From the NCBI GenBank assembly GCA_965203475.1, contig OZ241890.1, positions 1,860,001 through 1,924,000 on the forward strand: a stretch of DNA of 64,000 bases. The letters run 5' to 3'. Origin of the DNA: JABDMD01 sp965203475 (lineage in GTDB: Bacteria; Pseudomonadota; Gammaproteobacteria; UBA4575). The notes beneath the pieces are model-generated. The model was not told the origin of the DNA and searched no databases. It saw only the letters and a list, made by a program, of their open reading frames with translations. The position numbers were made by a program, and so were the translations under genes. Positions 58,906 to 64,000 of the stretch are shown piece by piece (position 1 is the stretch's first letter; each line of letters opens with the position of its first letter).

Positions 58906-60081
58906 ATGATGCGCGCCTTATTAATTTTTTTATTTTTTCTTATTCTATTCGCTGCCGTCGTTTTATTGGTACTGCAAGCGCCTGGCTTTGCTAGTTTCAC
59001 TTACGGAAGTACTACAATTGAACTTCCGTTAGTTAAATTTGCGATTGCATTATTTATTTTATTTACTCTGATTTATTTTGCAATTCGTTTGCTTGGAGTA
59101 ATTTTTAATGCACCTAAACGCATTCAAAGATCCATCGCTAAAAGAAAAGTTGCCAAAGCACATGAAGAAACATGTGGTGGTCTTACTAAATTCATTGCTG
59201 GTGATTGGAGTAAATCTGAGAAATTATTATTGCGGGGCGTTGAGGATGGTGGCTCAGTTGCGATTAATTATATTTGGGCTGCACGCGCTGCTCACCAAAA
59301 AGGATTGTTTGATGAACGCGATCAGCATTTGGAGTCTGCAAAAAAGAGCAGTCCCGATGCACAAGAAGCCATAGCAACACTACAAGCAGAGTTATATCTT
59401 GATCAAGATATGCCTGAACAAGCCTTAGCAAGTATTAGTAAACAACGGGATAAAATTAAAAATAATTCTAAAGTTGCCTGCTTATATGCTGAGTCGTATA
59501 CAAAACTTGAGGATTGGAAAAACCTTGCGGCAATTTTATCGGATATCAAAAAATGCAAAGATATTAATCCTGCCATGCTAAGCACCTTTGAACATAGCGC
59601 CGTGGCCGGCTTATTAAAATCATCTCAAAGCGAGATAGAAAATATTGGACGAAAATACCAAGACACCATACAAGTCAATGCAGAATTAAGTAAATTATAT
59701 GCAGAAGCATTAAGGCGAACTGGCAAACATGAAACTGCGGCAAACTTTATTAAGAGTGAACTCTCAAAAAATTGGGATTCAGCTTTAGTGTATGAGTATG
59801 GATTATTAGAGCATGAAGATGCGAGCCAGGTATTAAACAAAGCTGAAGACTGGGCAAATGAGCATGATAATGATGCAATTCTTTTTTTAACCTTAGGACG
59901 GCTATGTAAAGATGCAAAACTTTGGGGCAAGGCAAAATCTTATTTCGAATCTAGTATTGCTCGAAAGCCCAGCGCTGAAACCTATGCAGAGCTAGCAGCA
60001 TTACACGAGCATCTAGATGAAATTGAAGAGGCAAATGAATGTAGAAAAGAAGGTCTAAAATTAGCAACAAAAATTGGTTAA
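58906..60081 (+). CDS. hemY: HemY, TPR protein of the heme operon
   Basis: The 391-aa product has two membrane segments near the N-terminus (about 4-22 and 43-62) and then tetratricopeptide-like helices. AARAAHQKGLFDERDQHL, DQDMPEQALASI and the last repeat with ARKPSAETYAELAALHEHL are examples. HemY of proteobacteria is not the Bacillus protoporphyrinogen oxidase of the same name; its role in heme synthesis is unclear. It ends the hem run. Confidence 0.92.
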   Translation: MMRALLIFLFFLILFAAVVLLVLQAPGFASFTYGSTTIELPLVKFAIALFILFTLIYFAIRLLGVIFNAPKRIQRSIAKRKVAKAHEETCGGLTKFIAGDWSKSEKLLLRGVEDGGSVAINYIWAARAAHQKGLFDERDQHLESAKKSSPDAQEAIATLQAELYLDQDMPEQALASISKQRDKIKNNSKVACLYAESYTKLEDWKNLAAILSDIKKCKDINPAMLSTFEHSAVAGLLKSSQSEIENIGRKYQDTIQVNAELSKLYAEALRRTGKHETAANFIKSELSKNWDSALVYEYGLLEHEDASQVLNKAEDWANEHDNDAILFLTLGRLCKDAKLWGKAKSYFESSIARKPSAETYAELAALHEHLDEIEEANECRKEGLKLATKIG

Positions 60082-60142
60082 ACTCAAACCATCTATATAT
60101 TATTCGCTTCTTCACACAAATTTTTAGTAAGAACTTTATTAT

Positions 60143-60640
60143 ATGCGTGGTCTGATTTCAGTCGTTTTACTTTTTATACTATGGCTATTGTTGTCTGGAC
60201 ACTATGATTCGCTCTTGCTGTCACTAGGAATTACAAGTTGTATATTTATTACTTGGCTGTCCTTAAAACTGACTCTTTTTAAAGAAGACTACTCAACATT
60301 TAAATTTAGTCTTAATCTGCCTAGGTTCTTGCCCTGGTTTTTTATTCAAGTAATTAAATCAAACATTGATGTAAGCTGGCGGATATTACATCCAAAACTT
60401 CCTGTCGATCCTGTGATTACATCTATATCCGTTACTGAGCATAACGATATTGGTCGTGCAGTATATGCAAACTGTATTACGCTCACTCCAGGCACATATA
60501 CCTTAGAAATGGATAAAGAACATATAGAAGTTCACTCGCTAAACAGCAATTCTGGTGAAGAACTACAAAAAGGTGCTATTAGTAAACGGATTCTGGCACT
60601 GGAAGGTAATTCTAATAAATCAACCTCAGAGCAAACGTAA
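60143..60640 (+). CDS. mrpE: Mrp Na+/H+ antiporter subunit E
   Basis: The 165-aa product is MrpE: three hydrophobic segments in the first 85 residues, then FFIQVIKSNIDVSWRILHPKLPVDP and NCITLTPGTYTLEMDKEHIEVHSL. It is the first gene of the mrp cluster that runs to the end of the window. The gap of 61 bases after hemY has an AT-rich stretch where a promoter could be. Subunit E is part of the multi-subunit secondary Na+(Ca2+)/H+ antiporter in the inner membrane. Confidence 0.94.
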   Translation: MRGLISVVLLFILWLLLSGHYDSLLLSLGITSCIFITWLSLKLTLFKEDYSTFKFSLNLPRFLPWFFIQVIKSNIDVSWRILHPKLPVDPVITSISVTEHNDIGRAVYANCITLTPGTYTLEMDKEHIEVHSLNSNSGEELQKGAISKRILALEGNSNKSTSEQT

Positions 60641-60648
60641 ATAATCCC

Positions 60649-60918
60649 ATGTTCATCACTGCAGCTCTTGCAATTATTGTGGTCATGTTAATTGTACTGC
60701 TACGTGCAGCATTAGGACCAACCATATTTGATCGAATTTTAGCAATTAATACGTTTGGCACCACAGCCGTTTTATTAATAGCTCTATTTGGTTTCTTAAC
60801 CGATCGTCCAGACTTTATGGATATCGCACTGCTGTATGCACTTATTAACTTTATTGCAACTATCGCAGTATTAAAAATTTTTCAACACGACAGCCTGGGT
60901 AAAAAAATTGATGATTAG
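60649..60918 (+). CDS. mrpF: Mrp Na+/H+ antiporter subunit F
   Basis: The 89-aa product has three membrane segments and the MrpF pattern LLRAALGPTIFDRILAINTFGT and DFMDIALLYALINFIATIAVLKI. It starts eight bases after mrpE and overlaps mrpG by 11. Confidence 0.94.
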   Translation: MFITAALAIIVVMLIVLLRAALGPTIFDRILAINTFGTTAVLLIALFGFLTDRPDFMDIALLYALINFIATIAVLKIFQHDSLGKKIDD

Positions 60919-61234
60919 TTTAGATACGGTACTACCTTATGTTGGCTGGACTCTGCTCATGTTAGGAAGTTTCTTTTGTATCGTGGGTTCAATCGGCTTA
61001 ATTCGTTTAAAAGATTTTTACACACGAGTACATGCTGCTAGTGTTATTGATAGCCTAGGTGCTATTTTGATCTTGCTAGGACTAATCACACAAACCCAAG
61101 ATATTTTAATTTCAATTAAGTTATTTTTAATTCTTCTTTTTATGATGATCACCGGACCCACTGCTGTACATGCACTTGCACGTGCAGCTGTTTTAAGTGA
61201 CAAAGAAGCTGCTCCGAAAGAAAATGAATATTGA
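60908..61234 (+). CDS. mrpG: Mrp Na+/H+ antiporter subunit G
   Basis: The 108-aa product has three membrane segments and the MrpG signatures GSIGLIRLKDFYTRVHAAS and MMITGPTAVHALARAA. It overlaps mrpF by 11 bases and the next gene by 11. Confidence 0.95.
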   Translation: MMISLDTVLPYVGWTLLMLGSFFCIVGSIGLIRLKDFYTRVHAASVIDSLGAILILLGLITQTQDILISIKLFLILLFMMITGPTAVHALARAAVLSDKEAAPKENEY

Positions 61235-61772
61235 AGTTGCTATTGATATTTCACTACTCACATTGCTTGTAGTAACTGCAATTTTATTAATGCGGCTTAC
61301 AAATCTATTAGCTGTTGTGTTGTTAAGTGCAATTTACAGTTTATTGGCCGCCGTATTGTTCGTTACATTAGACGCCGTTGATGTAGCATTCACAGAAGCT
61401 GCTGTGGGCGCAGGGATCACTACAATTTTTATGCTAGGCGCATTAGCCATTACGGGACGAGAACAAAGCAGTAACCGACATGGAAAATTACTGCCTATTC
61501 TAGTGATTCTAATCACAGCTGGTGCCTTAATATATGGTACTTTTGATATGCCTTCGGTTGGTGACCCAGAAGCCCCCATACACAATTATGTGGCACCACG
61601 TTATATCCATGAAAGTAGTCAAGAAATTGGGGTACCAAATATCGTGACCTCTGTATTAGCAAGCTATAGAGGGTTTGATACCTTAGGGGAAGTTGCTGTT
61701 GTCTTCACTGCTGCAGTTGGCGTGTTGTTATTACTAGGCAAAACACGAAGAGACAATAAAAATAATGAGTAA
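61224..61772 (+). CDS. MrpA C-terminal-like protein (DUF4040 plus MbhE-like domain)
   Basis: From the ATG at 61224 the product is 182 aa; a frame to 61197 would overlap mrpG further. The first half, with LAVVLLSAIYSLLAAVLF and VDVAFTEAAVGAGITTIFMLGAL, is the DUF4040 (MbhD) domain. The second half, with NIVTSVLASYRGFDTLGEVAVVFTAA in parts, matches the end of MrpA (MbhE). The NuoL-like N-terminal part of a full MrpA is absent. This is the split arrangement of MBH-type and group 2 Mrp clusters. Confidence 0.88.
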   Translation: MNIEVAIDISLLTLLVVTAILLMRLTNLLAVVLLSAIYSLLAAVLFVTLDAVDVAFTEAAVGAGITTIFMLGALAITGREQSSNRHGKLLPILVILITAGALIYGTFDMPSVGDPEAPIHNYVAPRYIHESSQEIGVPNIVTSVLASYRGFDTLGEVAVVFTAAVGVLLLLGKTRRDNKNNE

Positions 61773-62193
61773 AAAACAAAACTTAATTCTTCGCGAAGTC
61801 AGCAATATTCTCATTCCTGCAATTATGCTGTTTGCTTTATACGTGCAGTTTCATGGGGACTATGGGCCTGGCGGTGGTTTTCAGGCCGGAGCAATTTTTG
61901 CTGCAGCAATATTTCTGTTCGCTTTGGTTTATGGGCGAGACCGAGTACAAAAAGTTTTACCCATGAGCATTGTCAGAGTTTTCGTTGCTGTTGGGTTAAT
62001 TTTATATGTAGGTGTTGGCTACGCAACCATGTTGCTAGGTGAAAATTATTTAGACTACAACGCATTATTAACTAATCCATTACACGCACAACATTTAGGT
62101 ATATTTTTAATCGAATTGGGAGTGGGCATTACTGTAGCTGCAGTAATGATAGCCATATTTTACGCGTTGGATGAATTTGCAGAAAAAGAATGA
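61765..62193 (+). CDS. mrpB: Mrp Na+/H+ antiporter subunit B
   Basis: The 142-aa product has four membrane segments and the MrpB motif LFALYVQFHGDYGPGGGFQ followed by AGAIFAAAIFL. It overlaps the preceding gene by eight bases and mrpC by four. Confidence 0.94.
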   Translation: MSKKQNLILREVSNILIPAIMLFALYVQFHGDYGPGGGFQAGAIFAAAIFLFALVYGRDRVQKVLPMSIVRVFVAVGLILYVGVGYATMLLGENYLDYNALLTNPLHAQHLGIFLIELGVGITVAAVMIAIFYALDEFAEKE

Positions 62194-62549
62194 TTTCTGA
62201 ATTCTACAATTATTGGGTGGTAATCATATTAATGATGATTGGATTCTATATCGTGATTTCAGATTCCAACCTCATTAAAAAGTTAATTGGTTTGTCTATT
62301 TTTCAATCCTCAGTATTCATTTTATTTATTTCCATGAGCAAGGTCGAAGGAGGTACAGCTCCGATATTAGTAGAAGGAGTTACTAGCTATTCAAACCCGC
62401 TACCACATGTTTTAATTTTAACAGCAATTGTAGTAGGCGTTGCTACAATTGCGGTTGGGTTGGCACTCGTTGTACGCATTCAGCGTGCATACGGAAGTAT
62501 CGATGATGATCTTGTACACAAACAAGATGAGGAGCAGGACGAAGTTTAG
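62190..62549 (+). CDS. mrpC: Mrp Na+/H+ antiporter subunit C (NuoK-like)
   Basis: The 119-aa product has three membrane segments of NuoK type: GFYIVISDSNLIKKLIGLSIF, then SNPLPHVLILTAIVVGVATI and VGLALVVRI. It ends in a charged tail (DDDLVHKQDEEQDEV). It overlaps mrpB by four bases, and its stop shares one base with the GTG start of mrpD. Confidence 0.95.
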   Translation: MISEFYNYWVVIILMMIGFYIVISDSNLIKKLIGLSIFQSSVFILFISMSKVEGGTAPILVEGVTSYSNPLPHVLILTAIVVGVATIAVGLALVVRIQRAYGSIDDDLVHKQDEEQDEV

Positions 62550-64000
62550 TGCTCTCACATCAGCTACCGATCTTACAAGTAGTGATTCCGCTATTAGCGG
62601 CACCCTTATGCTTTTTACTCTCTAACGGCAGAATCGCCTGGCTTTTTACTACACTGGTAAGTGTAATTACATTTGTAGTCTCTATATTATTAGTTGTACA
62701 GATTCACAACGTTGGCATTCTTTCTTATGCGCTAGGAGGCTGGCCTCCACCATGGGGCATTGCATATCACATTGACCACCTAAGTGCTTATGTATTAATT
62801 ATTGTATCTTTTATCGCCTGTCTCACACTTTTTGCAGGTAGAGAAAGCATTGAAAACGAAATTCCTTCAGAAAAATTAGGAATTTTTTATTCTGCATTTT
62901 TACTATGCATCACAGGTCTGCTTGGAATTGTTGCCACCGGTGACGCATTTAATATTTTTGTTTTTCTAGAAATTAGTTCTTTATCATCTTATGCCTTAAT
63001 CGCTATGGGACAAGACCGAAGAAGTCTAACTGCTTCATATCAATATTTAATCATGGGCACTATAGGTGCCACCATGATTTTAATCGGTATTGGTTTGTTA
63101 TATATGCTTACTGGTACTCTAAATATTTTGGATTTACAGTCTAAAGTTCCTGCGTTAATTGAATCTCGAACCTTACACGCCGCATTTGCCTTTTTTACAG
63201 TCGGCATTTCATTAAAAATGGCTTTATTCCCACTGCATTTATGGTTACCCAATGCCTACGCATTTGCCCCTTCCATGGTTACTGTATTTTTATCCGCCAC
63301 CGCGACCAAAGTTTCCTTATATGTATTGTTTAGATTCTTTTTTGGATTATTTTCAGATGAAATTTCTTTTGGCCACTTTTTCCTAGATAAAATTTTATTA
63401 CCACTTTCAGTAATCGCAATTTTAACAGCATCGTTTGTTGCAATTTTCCAAGACAATATTAAACGCATGTTTGCCTATTCCAGTGTTGCACAAATTGGTT
63501 ATATGACTTTGGGCATTGGACTAGGCACTAGCAGTGGCAGTGCTGCTGGATTATTGCATTTATTCAACCATGCCATTATCAAAGGTGGAATTTTCATGGC
63601 CATCGCCTGCGTGGTTTTAAAAGTAAAATCCGCTCAATTAGAAGATTTCACAGGACTAGGCCGTAAAATGCCATGGACCATGGCGGCAATTGTAATGTTA
63701 GGACTAGGCCTAATTGGTGTGCCGTTTACAGCAGGCTTTATCAGCAAATGGTATTTGCTATTAGCAACCATTGAGCAGCGTCATTGGATTGCGGCTTTCG
63801 TGGTTGTAGGGGGTTCGCTGTTGGCGATTTTATATGTTTGGAAAATAATTGAGTTTGCCTATTTAAAAACACCCGAACATGAATTCAAAGGTGCGCCCGA
63901 AGAAAACATTGAAGCTCCTGTTCAAATTTTAATTCCGTTGTGGATTTTAGTAACGGCAAGTATCTACTTTGGGCTTGAAACTTCTTTTAGCTATGGGTTT
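62549..64000 (+). CDS. mrpD: Mrp Na+/H+ antiporter subunit D, partial
   Basis: A frame begins with GTG at 62549 and stays open for 484 codons to the window end, so the C-terminus is missing. It is a NuoM/NuoN-like proton-pumping family protein with 12 or more membrane segments. Motifs include VATGDAFNIFVFLEISSLSSYALIA (in parts), the Lys in KMALFPLHLWLPNAY, ATKVSLYVLFRFFF, and the YSSVAQIGYMTLGIG and FNHAIIKGGIFM segments. It follows mrpC with overlap of the stop and start codons. Further mrp genes probably lie outside the window. Confidence 0.95.
   Translation, partial: MLSHQLPILQVVIPLLAAPLCFLLSNGRIAWLFTTLVSVITFVVSILLVVQIHNVGILSYALGGWPPPWGIAYHIDHLSAYVLIIVSFIACLTLFAGRESIENEIPSEKLGIFYSAFLLCITGLLGIVATGDAFNIFVFLEISSLSSYALIAMGQDRRSLTASYQYLIMGTIGATMILIGIGLLYMLTGTLNILDLQSKVPALIESRTLHAAFAFFTVGISLKMALFPLHLWLPNAYAFAPSMVTVFLSATATKVSLYVLFRFFFGLFSDEISFGHFFLDKILLPLSVIAILTASFVAIFQDNIKRMFAYSSVAQIGYMTLGIGLGTSSGSAAGLLHLFNHAIIKGGIFMAIACVVLKVKSAQLEDFTGLGRKMPWTMAAIVMLGLGLIGVPFTAGFISKWYLLLATIEQRHWIAAFVVVGGSLLAILYVWKIIEFAYLKTPEHEFKGAPEENIEAPVQILIPLWILVTASIYFGLETSFSYGF

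Overview
The window is a chromosomal stretch of an AT-rich gammaproteobacterium (roughly 40% GC by eye, not counted). The gene order recalls the region around the origin in Pseudomonas-like gammaproteobacteria: priA-argS-SPOR protein, dsbA-cytochrome c4-engB-polA-thrB, hslVU-DUF971-ubiE-ubiJ-ubiB, lptM-lysA-dapF-DUF484-xerC and argH-algZ-algR-hemCDXY. The window abuts blocks that are separate in that genus. A ubiquinone-based respiratory chain (UbiE/J/B/K, cytochromes c4 and c5), a TRAP transporter set and an Mrp Na+/H+ antiporter suggest an aerobic, probably marine or salt-exposed organism. The genus cannot be named from the sequence.

Layout. 1-1370: a cut-off secreted protein, a small membrane protein and a stack of hairpin-rich repeats. 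1370-4890: hemH, an HNH nuclease, and a four-gene ECF sigma factor operon with DUF3619-like and DUF3106 proteins. 4891-5397: a 507-base gap with consensus DnaA boxes. 5398-13055: priA, argS, a SPOR protein, an acyl-CoA synthetase and nadA. 13211-15935: poorly characterised proteins including YcgL. 15956-18740: divergent speA and speE. 18824-21497: a porin-glnK-amtB operon behind a sigma-54-like promoter with two NtrC-like sites. 21498-26676: ubiK, comM, cytochrome c5, an SLC13 permease, an NlpC/P60 lipoprotein and an unlisted 53-aa GTG-start protein. 26701-33600: dsbA, cytochrome c4, engB, a structured RNA-like island, polA and thrB. 33618-36973: TRAP transporter genes. 36999-42109: uvrD, ubiB, ubiJ, ubiE. 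42110-44276: an accessory pocket. 44279-54000: DUF971, hslUV (with a good sigma-32-like promoter), xerC, DUF484, dapF, a CoA-binding protein, a methyltransferase, lysA, lptM, an esterase, argH. 54071-60081: algZR and hemCDXY. 60143-64000: mrp genes, the last one running off the end.

The most unusual signal is a family of about 80-120 bp hairpin-rich repeats present at both 490-1370 and 42921-44260. Two copies 701 bp apart share an identical 95-bp core and bracket one small ORF. Wherever the repeats sit next to a small accessory gene, their orientation relative to that gene is the same, which gives a cassette-like look although the sites do not match integron attC. Other points are the sigma-54/NtrC region that puts a porin first in the glnK-amtB operon, the DnaA boxes before priA, the sigma-32 promoter of hslVU, and the GC-rich hairpin island next to engB. 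No tRNA, rRNA, CRISPR array, insertion sequence or phage gene was recognised.
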